From Acidobacteriota bacterium (GTDB lineage Bacteria; Acidobacteriota; Thermoanaerobaculia; Thermoanaerobaculales; Thermoanaerobaculaceae), in NCBI GenBank assembly GCA_016213675.1, contig JACQZW010000042.1, forward strand, positions 1 through 45,132: 45,132 bases of DNA, written 5' to 3'. The position numbers and the translations under genes are program-made. Under the pieces are notes generated by a model. It did not search any database. It was not told the origin of the DNA and saw only the letters and a program-made list of their open reading frames with translations. This document shows, piece after piece, positions 15,325-23,311 of the stretch. Position 1 is the stretch's first letter; each line of letters begins with the position of its first letter.

Positions 15325-16818
15325 GTGATCGCACTGACCCGCCGACTGCTCGCCGTGATCGCCATCGCGGCGCCGCTCGCCGCGACGGCCGAGGTCCGCT
15401 CGTTCGCGCTGCCCGAGAACCACCGCACCATGGCCAGGACGACGTCGTTCGCCGAGATGGAGAGCCTCCTCCGCGCCCTCGACGGCAGGGGAATCGTGAC
15501 CGTCTCCGTCGAGGGGAGGAGCGTCTCCGGGCGGCCGCTCTACGTTGTCCACCTGGCGCGCGGCGAGCGACCGACCTGGCGCGTGCTCCTCTACGCACAG
15601 CAGCACGGCGACGAGGTCTCCGGCAAGGACGCGCTGCTCGTCCTGGTCCGCGACATCGCCCGGAACCCCGGCCTCCTGCCGGCCGACGTCGACCTGTGGA
15701 TCGTGCCGATGGTCAATCCGGACGGGGCCGAGGCCGACACCCGCAAGAACGCGGCCGGCGCCGACCTCAACCGCGACCACATCGCCCTCGAGCAGCCCGA
15801 GACGCAGGCGCTCCACCGCCTCGCGCGCCGTCTCCTGCCCCACGTGGCCGTGGACTGCCACGAGTTCTCCCGCGACTCCGAGAGCTGGCGGACGCGGGGC
15901 TGGCTGAAGTGGCCGGACATCACGATGGACTCGCTGAACAACCCGCTCTTCGACCGCGCCGTCCGCGGCGCCGCGCAGCGCTTCCTCGACCGTGCCGCCG
16001 AGGCCGAGGCCGCGGCGGGCCACCCCTTCCTGCGCTACTGGGTCGGCGGCCTGCCCCCCGACGAGGAGCAGCGCCACTCGGCGCCCGACATCGACGGCGG
16101 GCTCAACGGCCTCGGGATGTACGGCGGAGAGTCGTTCATCATCGAGGCGGCGGCCCGACACGCGGACGGGCGGCGCGACGCCGACCTCGGCAACCGCGTC
16201 GACGCCTACCTCGTCCTCTTCCGCGCGATCCTCGCCGGCGACGGCCGCCGAGCCGAGGATCTGGCAGCGATCGAGGCGGCCCGCCGCCGCTCGCTGCCGC
16301 CGTTCATCCCGACCAACTACCTGTGGGTCAACCCGGAGGCCGCGGTGACCGACTTCCCCGTCGTCGAGACCGCCATCGGGCGCGTCGTGAAGGTGCCGAC
16401 GGCGAACCTGATGACGGAGATGGCGGTCAAGCGGACCGTGCCCACGCCGCACGGCTACGCCGTCCTGCCGCCGGCCGCGGCCGCCTTCGCCGCCGTGCTC
16501 GAGCGTCACGGCATCCCCTTCGAGACGGTCACAGCGACGCGGCCGGTGATCGCCGAGACCTGCACGCTGGTGCGCCTCGAGGAGGAGTTCGACCAGGTGT
16601 ACGGCCGCTACGAGGGCCGGCAGATCGTCGCCCGGGGCAAGGCCGCCGCCGTCGACCTGCCGGCCGGAGCCCTGCTCGTCCCGCTCGAGGGCGAAGCCGC
16701 CGTGCGCGCCGCGCTCGTGCTCGAGCCGGCGGCGATGTACGGCCTCTACCAGCTCCCGACGTTCCGCTCACTCGTGTCGTGGGACGGCGCGCTGCCGGTG
16801 CTGCGCGTCGTGCGCTGA
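15325..16818 (+). CDS. Exported M14 family zinc carboxypeptidase
   Basis: This 497-residue protein starts at a GTG preceded by GAGGTGA. A short signal peptide (MIALTRRLLAVIAIAAPLAATA) predicts export. The zinc site is His94 and Glu97 in QQHGDEVSG plus His179 in VDCHEF. The substrate-binding N-P-D-G (MVNPDGAEADTR) and N-R-D-H (ADLNRDH) elements of M14 enzymes lie between, and GGESFIIEAA supplies a candidate catalytic Glu. The C-terminal ~170 residues (from PTNYLWVNPEA on) form an additional domain of unknown role. M14 enzymes trim C-terminal residues from peptides or cut peptidoglycan stem peptides. Between a carrier gene and an epimerase-type gene, a role in releasing amino acids from extracellular peptides is likely. 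Confidence 0.92.
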   Translation: MIALTRRLLAVIAIAAPLAATAEVRSFALPENHRTMARTTSFAEMESLLRALDGRGIVTVSVEGRSVSGRPLYVVHLARGERPTWRVLLYAQQHGDEVSGKDALLVLVRDIARNPGLLPADVDLWIVPMVNPDGAEADTRKNAAGADLNRDHIALEQPETQALHRLARRLLPHVAVDCHEFSRDSESWRTRGWLKWPDITMDSLNNPLFDRAVRGAAQRFLDRAAEAEAAAGHPFLRYWVGGLPPDEEQRHSAPDIDGGLNGLGMYGGESFIIEAAARHADGRRDADLGNRVDAYLVLFRAILAGDGRRAEDLAAIEAARRRSLPPFIPTNYLWVNPEAAVTDFPVVETAIGRVVKVPTANLMTEMAVKRTVPTPHGYAVLPPAAAAFAAVLERHGIPFETVTATRPVIAETCTLVRLEEEFDQVYGRYEGRQIVARGKAAAVDLPAGALLVPLEGEAAVRAALVLEPAAMYGLYQLPTFRSLVSWDGALPVLRVVR

Positions 16819-16830
16819 CCGGAGACCGCC

Positions 16831-17979
16831 ATGGAACCCGCGCCCACGCCCGCCTTCCCACTCGAGCACGAGGTCGTCGGGACAGTCGACCGCGTCGAGC
16901 TGGTCACCGTCCGGCTGCCGTTCGTCGCCCCGTTCGCGATCTCGACGGCGGTGTGGACGGTCAAGGAGGCGCTGCTGCTGCGGCTCGAGGCCGACGGCGT
17001 GACCGCCTGGGGCGAGTGCGTCGCCGACCCCGACCCGTTCTACGCCGCCGAGACCACCGCCACGGCGCGGCACATCATCACCGACTTCCTCCTGCCGCTC
17101 GTCGCGGCGGGGGCCACCCTCGGCGAGCTCGACCGGCGCTTCCGCCACGTCCGCGGCAACCGGATGGCCAAGGCGACCGTCGAGAACGCCCTCGTCGACC
17201 TGATCGCGAAGCGCACCGGGCGTCCCCTGCACGAGCTTCTCGGCCGGCCGCGCGCGCGCATCATGTCGGGGATAAGTATCGGCCTGCAGGACTCGCCGGC
17301 GGCGCTGCTCGCCGCGGTCGAGGAGGCGGTGGCGACGGGCTACCACCGCGTCAAGATGAAGGTCCAGCGCGGCAAGGACGTCGAGTACGTCCGCGCCGTC
17401 CGCGAGCGTTTCCCCGAGGTCCCGCTGATGGTCGACGCCAATGGCGACTACACCCTCGCCGATGCCGAGCACCTCGCTCGCCTCGACGAGTTCGGCCTGA
17501 CCATGATCGAGCAGCCGCTGTCGTACAGCGACATCTACCAGCACTCGATCCTGCAGCAGCGGCTCGCGACCCCGCTCTGCCTCGACGAGTCGATCCACGA
17601 CCTCGACGACGCCGCCGCGGCGATCGCGCTCGGCGCCTGCCGCGTCCTCAACGTCAAACAGGGCCGGGTCGGCGGGCTGCTCGAGTCGCTGCGCATCGTC
17701 GCCCACGCGGCCGCCCACGGCATCCCGGTGTGGTCGGGCGGGATGGACGAGACAGGGATCGGCCGGGCGGTCAACATCCACCTCCAGACCGTCGAGGGGT
17801 TCACGCTCCCCGGCGACACCTCGGAGACCCGACGCTACTTCGCCGAGGACATCGTCGAGCCGCCGGTCGTCCTCGATGCGGGCGGGTTCATCGAGGTGCC
17901 CCACGGCCCCGGGTTCGGCGTCACCGTCGTCGACGACCGCGTCGACAAATTCACGATCCACCGCGAGCGGCTGCGCTGA
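16831..17979 (+). CDS. Enolase-superfamily N-acylamino acid racemase / o-succinylbenzoate synthase-like enzyme
   Basis: This 382-residue protein shows the mandelate racemase/MenC layout. It has an N-terminal capping domain and a barrel with the K-x-K acid/base pair Lys175-Lys177 (HRVKMKV). Magnesium ligands are Asp202 (VDANGDY), Glu227 (MIEQPLSY) and Asp252 (CLDESI), with the opposite Lys276 in NVKQGRVGG. The IPVWSGGMDETGIGRAVNIHL and FTLPGDTSETRRYF stretches are typical of the NSAR/OSBS type-2 subfamily. This group racemises N-succinyl-amino acids, makes o-succinylbenzoate for menaquinone, or both. There are no men genes here, whereas M20 and M14 peptidases share the strand, so amino-acid racemisation is favoured. 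The GRVGG loop has Gln where Pro is common (KPGRVGG). The gene starts 12 bases after the M14 stop. Confidence 0.9.
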   Translation: MEPAPTPAFPLEHEVVGTVDRVELVTVRLPFVAPFAISTAVWTVKEALLLRLEADGVTAWGECVADPDPFYAAETTATARHIITDFLLPLVAAGATLGELDRRFRHVRGNRMAKATVENALVDLIAKRTGRPLHELLGRPRARIMSGISIGLQDSPAALLAAVEEAVATGYHRVKMKVQRGKDVEYVRAVRERFPEVPLMVDANGDYTLADAEHLARLDEFGLTMIEQPLSYSDIYQHSILQQRLATPLCLDESIHDLDDAAAAIALGACRVLNVKQGRVGGLLESLRIVAHAAAHGIPVWSGGMDETGIGRAVNIHLQTVEGFTLPGDTSETRRYFAEDIVEPPVVLDAGGFIEVPHGPGFGVTVVDDRVDKFTIHRERLR

Positions 17980-17984
17980 GAGGC

Positions 17985-18065
17985 AGGGGAGAGGGAAGAG
18001 GGAAGAGGCCCTGCTTCCGCTGTGGTTCTTGGGCGGGCGGGACTCTCCCCTCGCCCCTCTCCCCT
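17985..18065. terminator. Inverted repeat between convergent operons
   Basis: AGGGGAGAGGG (17985-17995) pairs perfectly with CCCTCTCCCCT (18055-18065), with further imperfect pairing inside and a small GGAAG/CTTCC hairpin at 18001-18018. The right arm overlaps the stop codon of the CapA gene (18064-18066). The position, only 85 bases between two convergent stops, suggests a bidirectional terminator. The arms resemble the CCCTCTCCC words of the repeat at 24181. Confidence 0.45.
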
Positions 18066-19425
18066 AGTCCTTCAGCGCTACTTGCGCATACCAGCCCTTG
18101 CCGACGATCCGGGTTCCGTAGGGCGCGGAGAGCCGCTGCATGAGCTCGACGATCTCCCGCCCGCGCCTCTCGCTGGCCAGACGCGGCACGCCGTACAGCG
18201 GCCCCTCGTCGTCGATCGTCACCGGGATCAGCTCGGCCCTCGTGAGCTTCTCGGCGTTGATCGTGAGGCGCAGCATGACTCCCTCGAACGTCTCCCGCGC
18301 GTCACGCCGGTCCCACACCGACACGTTGGTCGGCCGGGCGATCTCGCCGTCCCGCTGGTGGACGAGGTCGACGGGGATCTTGTCGGGGGTCCGGTACTGG
18401 TAGATGAAGTCGCCGAGGCTGTAGAAGATCGGCTTGCCCTTGTAGATCTCGATGCCGCGCAGCACGTGCGGGCCGCTGCCGATAACCATGTCGGCGCCGG
18501 CGTCGATGGCCCTCCGGTACATGATCTCGTCGTTGGGCGGGGTGGTGTCCTGGACCCCGTAGGCGCGGTGGTGGCTGCGGTCGTGATTGTGCAGCGAGAC
18601 GATGACGACCCCGTGGTGCCGCTTGGCGAGGACGATGTCGTCCTCCATCGCGGCGATGTCGGCGGCGAGCGGCCCCTCGACCGTCGCGACGGTGCCGTCC
18701 GGCCCGGCGACGAGGATCTCGGCCGGGTCGATCGTCGCCAGGCACGGCTGCAAGGGATCGTCGCAGCGGTACCTGGCGGTCCAGTAGCGCATGTACGAGA
18801 GCAAGGCGAAGCGCGTCTTCTGGCTCTGCACCCGCTGCGTCTCCGGTGCCCGCGCCGCGGCGAGCGTGACTCCGGCCCCGGCGTGCCCGATGTTGGCGCG
18901 GTCGAGCGCCTTCAGGCAGTCGCGCAGCCCCTCGGGGCCGAAGTCGAGGGCGTGGTTGTTGGCCATGCTGACCAGGTTGATGCCGGTGGCGGCGAGCTCC
19001 CAGACGAAGTCGATCGGGGCCCTGAAGTTGTAGAACGGCCGCTGCAGCTCGGGGTGGTCGTTGAGGGAGAACTCGAGGTTCCCGTGTGCGATGTCGGCCT
19101 CCTGCATGAGGCGCAGGAGCTGCCGGTGGTGCGGCTCGGGAAGCGTGGAGATCTGCCGGTTGAAGATCATGTCGCCGACGGCGGTGACGACGACGTCGCC
19201 GGGCTGTTCCACGAGGAGCGCGCCGACCCTAGCCTCCCAGTCGACGTCGTCGGGCTTCTCCGCGGGTTTGATCCGCCGGTTGTAGACGGACCGGCTCTGG
19301 TCGAACGTCGGCTCGCCGGGCGCAGGCTCCTGCGCCAACAGGGGTCGGTCCCCGGCAACCAGAAGGAACCCGAGAACGAGGGCCGACATGACGTGTTTCA
19401 CGTCCGAATGCGCGTGCGTCTGCAT
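18064..19425 (-). CDS. Exported CapA family protein (poly-gamma-glutamate synthesis-type metallophosphatase fold)
   Basis: This 453-residue protein has an N-terminal signal (hydrophobic run VMSALVLGFLLVAG, then LLAQEPAPG). The CapA/PgsA core starts with VVVTAVGDMIFNRQ, then NLEFSLNDHPE, LVSMANNHALDFG and a GHAGAG turn. It continues with VIVSLHNHDRSHHRAYG and ends with IGSGPHVLRGIEIYKGKPIFYSLGDFIYQY. These are the metallophosphoesterase-like metal sites of the family, but two are altered: the usual SLHWG-E motif reads SLHNHDRSHHRAYG, and the usual HPH reads SGPH. CapA homologues take part in poly-gamma-glutamate production or release. The ATG at 19425 follows GGGAGG by five bases and was preferred to the GTG at 19446. 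It lies 17 bases after the cyanophycinase stop, so the two are co-transcribed. Confidence 0.88.
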   Translation of the reverse strand: MQTHAHSDVKHVMSALVLGFLLVAGDRPLLAQEPAPGEPTFDQSRSVYNRRIKPAEKPDDVDWEARVGALLVEQPGDVVVTAVGDMIFNRQISTLPEPHHRQLLRLMQEADIAHGNLEFSLNDHPELQRPFYNFRAPIDFVWELAATGINLVSMANNHALDFGPEGLRDCLKALDRANIGHAGAGVTLAAARAPETQRVQSQKTRFALLSYMRYWTARYRCDDPLQPCLATIDPAEILVAGPDGTVATVEGPLAADIAAMEDDIVLAKRHHGVVIVSLHNHDRSHHRAYGVQDTTPPNDEIMYRRAIDAGADMVIGSGPHVLRGIEIYKGKPIFYSLGDFIYQYRTPDKIPVDLVHQRDGEIARPTNVSVWDRRDARETFEGVMLRLTINAEKLTRAELIPVTIDDEGPLYGVPRLASERRGREIVELMQRLSAPYGTRIVGKGWYAQVALKD

Positions 19426-19442
19426 CACGGCCTCCCGCGGGG

Positions 19443-20303
19443 TCACGGCTTCGCCGCGACCACCGCCCTCGCCTTGAGATCGTACTCGTCGCCTGGAAGC
19501 AGGACGTGCACGCGCAGGTCACGCGCGCCGAGCAGGTCCTTCCCCGTCTCGCCCGGCTGCCGGGTGACCTTCGCGCCGGTCGCGTCGAGCACCATCACGC
19601 TCCGGCTCCCCATGACCCGGAAGGTGTCGTCGGGACGGACCCAGATCGCGGTGTCCTCGTCGACCCCGACGCCGAGGAGCTCCGGGTGCTCGAGGATCAC
19701 CGACAGCAGCCGGTTGGAGCGTTGGCGGGCGATGAAGTGCTGGTCGACGATCGCCCTGTCGATGAAGCCGAGCCCGGGCTTGAGCTCGACGGCGTTGGCC
19801 CGGATCACCGTGAAGTCGCCCTCGCCGGTGATCATCAGGGCGCTCTGGCACGCGAGGCCGGCCGAAGTGCCGCCGACCACGGCGCCGCGCGCGTGGGCCT
19901 CGGCGATCGCCGCGCCGACCGGCGTGTCGAGGAGCGCCTGGGTGATCCGGCTCTGGTCGCCGCCGGCGAAGAAGATGCCCCTCGCCTTCAGCGCGAGCTC
20001 GGCGAAGTCGGGACGCATCGCGTCCTCCCGGGTCTTGATCGGCAGCGCCACGACGTTGGTGCAGCCATGCTCCTCCGTGAACAGCTTGACGTAGTAGTCG
20101 CCCGTGTCGGCCTCGCTCGAGGCCGTCGGGATGGCCACGATCGGCGCCTGCGGCCCGCCCGCCAGCTCGACGAACTTGCGCATCGCCTCGGGCGGCTTGT
20201 CCCCGCCGCCGACGAGCACGAGGTGCCCCCTCGTCCCGTTCTCCGCGCCGCCGGCCACCGCTGCCGCGGCGATCATCCCGACCACTCCGATGAGTGTCCG
20301 CAT
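19443..20303 (-). CDS. Exported cyanophycinase-like S51 serine peptidase
   Basis: This 286-residue protein has a signal peptide (MRTLIGVVGMIAAAAVAGGA). The catalytic Ser147 sits in the nucleophile elbow GGTSAGLA, and FFAGGDQSRITQ (residues 111-122) is the other S51 hallmark. The N-terminal GHLVLVGGGDKP is also characteristic. Cyanophycinases split the beta-Asp-Arg dipeptide polymer cyanophycin; related S51 enzymes (peptidase E) cut Asp-X dipeptides. An exported form implies use of a polymer or peptide outside the cytoplasm. The ATG at 20303 follows GAGGAG by seven bases. It is the third gene of a GntR / TonB-dependent receptor / cyanophycinase / CapA minus-strand series. The substrate here is an inference and could be another isopeptide or peptide. 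Confidence 0.88.
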   Translation of the reverse strand: MRTLIGVVGMIAAAAVAGGAENGTRGHLVLVGGGDKPPEAMRKFVELAGGPQAPIVAIPTASSEADTGDYYVKLFTEEHGCTNVVALPIKTREDAMRPDFAELALKARGIFFAGGDQSRITQALLDTPVGAAIAEAHARGAVVGGTSAGLACQSALMITGEGDFTVIRANAVELKPGLGFIDRAIVDQHFIARQRSNRLLSVILEHPELLGVGVDEDTAIWVRPDDTFRVMGSRSVMVLDATGAKVTRQPGETGKDLLGARDLRVHVLLPGDEYDLKARAVVAAKP

Positions 20304-20360
20304 CGCGTCGCTCCTCAAGCCCCAGGTCTCGAGCCTCAGGTCCGTTTCTGCCCCGAGACA

Positions 20361-20390
20361 AGCCGGGGCGGCCCGACGGCCGCCCCGGCT
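20361..20390 (-). terminator. 13-bp hairpin after the TonB-dependent receptor gene
   Basis: AGCCGGGGCGGCC (20361-20373) pairs perfectly with GGCCGCCCCGGCT (20378-20390) around a CGAC loop. It starts 18 bases beyond the receptor stop. The following minus-strand bases (TGTCTC) are only weakly T-rich, so partial read-through into the cyanophycinase gene is likely. Confidence 0.55.
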
Positions 20391-20408
20391 GCCTCCAATC
20401 CCGGCAGG

Positions 20409-23150
20409 TCAGAAGTCCAGGCGCACGCCGGCGCGAATCTGGCGTGGCGCTTCGATCTGGGTTGTTTCGTTGTAGGTGCCGGCCGGCCTCCACGGGTCTG
20501 AGTTGCCCAGCCGGTAGTCGCCCCAACGCTTGTTGCTGTTGAGAATCGTCCCCTCGTTCGTGCAGTTGAAGCACTCGAGCGACAGCGTCAAACCGGTCTT
20601 GCCGCCGAGCTTCGCATTCCACGCCAGGCGCAGGTTGATGAGGTTCCGATCGGGGTATTGCTGCGAGCCTCTCTCCGTGAGGTTCATGTACCTGCCGGTG
20701 TACGCGTTGTAGTCGAGATTGCGGACCCGGACGTACGGCGTCCAGTACCAGCCGGAGAAGTAGGAGTACTGGCCGCTGACCTTGAAGTTCAGCGGAAGGT
20801 CCACGGCGCCACCGAGCTTGAACTCCCACTCGCTGAAGGCCGTGTCCATCGTCCCGTCGATGTTGTACTGCCCGTTGATGTCCTCGAACTCGTCGGCGTA
20901 GCCGTAGTCGCTCGTGACGTTGCCCTTCATGTCGGTCCACACGAGCGAGCTGTAGAGGTACCAGCCGTCGGCGTAGCGCTTGTCGAAGCGGAGAATCGCT
21001 GACTGGTAATCGCGGTAGGCCGGGTTGTCGCTGGTCAGGACCCAGTCCTGGTGCGAGAGCAGGTTGTAGATCGGGAAGTCGCCGCCGCCGAACGGGTTGC
21101 CGGTGGCGGTGTACTCCTCGTAGTCCATGTTCTCGTTGACCATGACCATGAAGCTGCGGAACTTGCGGTCGATCAGATCGAGGCCGATCGACGAGTTCTT
21201 TCCCAGTTGCTGCTCGAAGGTGAGCAGGATCTCGTCCACGTAGGGGTGGTCGGTCTCGCCCATCCTGGCCGCGACGCTCACGATCGGGTCGCAGTCCGTG
21301 TAGGCTTCCTCGTCGTAGTCCCAGTAGCAATCCTGGTCCGGGATCACGCCCTCACCCGAGGCCTCGCGGTCCCACAGGTAGGTCATCGCCTTGTTGTGGT
21401 AGCGGCCATAGTGGGCCTTGAGGGCCGACTTGCTGTCGCCGAAGAGGTCCCAGACGAGGCCGACGCGCGGGTCGACGAAGCTCACGTCGTAGACGGTGCC
21501 ACTGCCGTGCCCGTCCTGCCACCCGCCGTCGTAGGTCCCGTAGCGAACCCCGAGGTTGACCGTGAAGCGGCCAAGCCGCAGCGAGTCCTGGGCGAAGAGG
21601 TGCAGCCCACTGAACTTGGTGTATTGCTCGTACTCGCCCCAGCCGTACTCGATGTAGTACGGGCCGCACGTCGGGTCGGCGAGGTACGCGTCGAGCGACT
21701 CGCAGTCGCCCGACCAGTCGTAGTACGTGTAGCCACCGTTGCGCCGATCGACGTAGTCCGAGGTCCCCCGCTCGTAGAGCGTCCCGAACTTGAAGGAATG
21801 GGAGTCGTCGGCGCCGAACAGCCCGTCGGCGAACAGGCTCCACGAGGCGTCGAAGGTCACGATGGTGCTCGAGTTCTCCAGTTGCTTCGCCGCGTTGACC
21901 AGCTCCATCCCGCTGTCCTCGTCGATGTGGCCCTGCACGGCGGTGCCGTTGTACGGCCGGTAGTTGTCCTCGCCGTCGTTGCCCGTGAGCTTGAGGTTGA
22001 CGAAGCTGTTGGCGTTGATCAGGTACTCCCAGTTGAGCGCCGCGGTCAACGAGGGCCCGTTCTGCTCGCGGCTCGCCTCCGGCAGTGTGTAGACGTCGAT
22101 GCCCCGGCGGTCGTTGGTCACCTCGTCATACTCGGACATGAACGACAAGCGACTTGCCTCGCTGCCCTGGAAGGTCAGCTTGCCGAGGACTCGTGGGATC
22201 TTGCGGTCCGAAGTGTCGAGCGCGCCGACAGGCGTGGTCACCTGGTGCCAGTACTCGCCCGAGAGGAAGTACCACAGCTTGTCCTTGACCACCGGCCCGC
22301 CGATGGAGACGGCCGCGTCGTCGAACTTGAAGGTGTCGCCGTCAGTGGTCGGGTCGTTGTCGCCAGTCCACGACTCCGGCTGATAGTAGTACTCGACGGT
22401 CCCGGCGAAGCGGTTGCCGCCCGACTTCGTCACGCCGTTGATGATGCCGCCGGTGTAGCCGCCGTACTCGGCGGCCGCCCCGAGACCCCCGATCTGGATC
22501 TCCTCCATCCACTGGATACTCGGGAGGAGCCAGTGCTGGCCGGAGCCGGCATCAGCCACGTTCACCCCGTCGAGAGTGAATGCGTTCTGCGCCTCCGAGT
22601 AGCTCCCGTAGGCGAGCATGGCGCTTCCGCTCGAGGACGTGTAGTCGAGGTTGACACCGGGCGCGGCGGCGATGACGTTGTAGTAGTTGCGCGGCAGCGG
22701 CTGGGCATCGAGGAAGCCGGTGTTGAAGCTCGTGGCGACGGAGTTCGATACCACGCTGACCAGCGGGGCCTCCGCCGTCACCGTGATCTGCTCCGCGACC
22801 GTCGCCACTCCCATGACGAGGTCGACCGCCAGCGCCGCGCCGATGGAGATGCGGACGCCCTCCTGGCGTACCTTTTGGAAGCCTGCCAGCTCCGCCTCGA
22901 GAACGTACGCCCCGACCGGTAGCGACGGGAAGCGATACGCGCCGCGGTCGTCGGTCGTCGCGACCAGCCGCCCGGCCACGAGCGCCTCGGACCTCGCCGT
23001 CACGGTGACGCCGGGGAGCGCCAGTCCGTCCTGGTCCCTGACCGTTCCCTGAACGTTGCCCGTCACTGTACCCTGCGCGGAGGTAGGCGCGGCCAGGACG
23101 AACGACAGCGCCAGGGCCAGTCCCACAGCTACAACGAGCTTTCGCGACAT
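20409..23150 (-). CDS. TonB-dependent outer-membrane receptor with carboxypeptidase-regulatory-like N-domain
   Basis: This 913-residue protein has a signal peptide (MSRKLVVAVGLALALSFVLAAPTSAQ). A carboxypeptidase regulatory-like domain follows (about residues 30-110: GTVRDQDGLALPGVTVTARSE, YRFPSLPVGAYVLEAELAGFQ). Next comes a plug domain (VTAEAPLVSV, FTLDGVNVADAG, AEYGGYTGGIINGVTKSG) and a large beta-barrel ending in Phe (GVRLDF), the usual BAM-recognition C-terminus. This architecture is shared by Bacteroidetes/Acidobacteria oligosaccharide- and peptide-uptake receptors. Predicted extracellular loops contain acidic, aromatic and Cys-rich stretches (CESLDAYLADPTCGPYY, CYWDYDEEAYTDCDP). The ATG at 23150 follows GGAGGAGTC; the longer open frame to 23630 is not supported. 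It lies between a GntR regulator and an exported cyanophycinase, suggesting uptake of peptide-like products. Confidence 0.94.
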   Translation of the reverse strand: MSRKLVVAVGLALALSFVLAAPTSAQGTVTGNVQGTVRDQDGLALPGVTVTARSEALVAGRLVATTDDRGAYRFPSLPVGAYVLEAELAGFQKVRQEGVRISIGAALAVDLVMGVATVAEQITVTAEAPLVSVVSNSVATSFNTGFLDAQPLPRNYYNVIAAAPGVNLDYTSSSGSAMLAYGSYSEAQNAFTLDGVNVADAGSGQHWLLPSIQWMEEIQIGGLGAAAEYGGYTGGIINGVTKSGGNRFAGTVEYYYQPESWTGDNDPTTDGDTFKFDDAAVSIGGPVVKDKLWYFLSGEYWHQVTTPVGALDTSDRKIPRVLGKLTFQGSEASRLSFMSEYDEVTNDRRGIDVYTLPEASREQNGPSLTAALNWEYLINANSFVNLKLTGNDGEDNYRPYNGTAVQGHIDEDSGMELVNAAKQLENSSTIVTFDASWSLFADGLFGADDSHSFKFGTLYERGTSDYVDRRNGGYTYYDWSGDCESLDAYLADPTCGPYYIEYGWGEYEQYTKFSGLHLFAQDSLRLGRFTVNLGVRYGTYDGGWQDGHGSGTVYDVSFVDPRVGLVWDLFGDSKSALKAHYGRYHNKAMTYLWDREASGEGVIPDQDCYWDYDEEAYTDCDPIVSVAARMGETDHPYVDEILLTFEQQLGKNSSIGLDLIDRKFRSFMVMVNENMDYEEYTATGNPFGGGDFPIYNLLSHQDWVLTSDNPAYRDYQSAILRFDKRYADGWYLYSSLVWTDMKGNVTSDYGYADEFEDINGQYNIDGTMDTAFSEWEFKLGGAVDLPLNFKVSGQYSYFSGWYWTPYVRVRNLDYNAYTGRYMNLTERGSQQYPDRNLINLRLAWNAKLGGKTGLTLSLECFNCTNEGTILNSNKRWGDYRLGNSDPWRPAGTYNETTQIEAPRQIRAGVRLDF

Positions 23151-23311
23151 GACTCCTCCTTCTCGGGGCTCGACAGAGTCCGGTCGTGGCGCCCCACTGC
23201 CAGGACGGACAGAATCGAAACGTGGATCGCTTGTCGTGGGTCCCGATCCGGCGACAGGTCCTCGCGCGGGCCGGGAGCCGTCCTCTTCGTCGAATACTCG
23301 TGCGAAGGCCG

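Noticed and set aside
13791..15431. 546-residue minus-strand frame opposite the YfcC-type carrier
   Set aside because: His/Asp/Glu/Arg-rich nonsense translation antisense to a clear 12-helix carrier.
16831..17979. Assignment as menaquinone-pathway MenC
   Set aside because: No other men genes nearby and the neighbours are peptidases; OSBS activity remains possible but is not the favoured call.
15696..18143. 815-residue plus-strand frame across the M14 and racemase genes
   Set aside because: Out of frame with both enzymes, extremely Arg/Pro-rich, crosses the terminator region.
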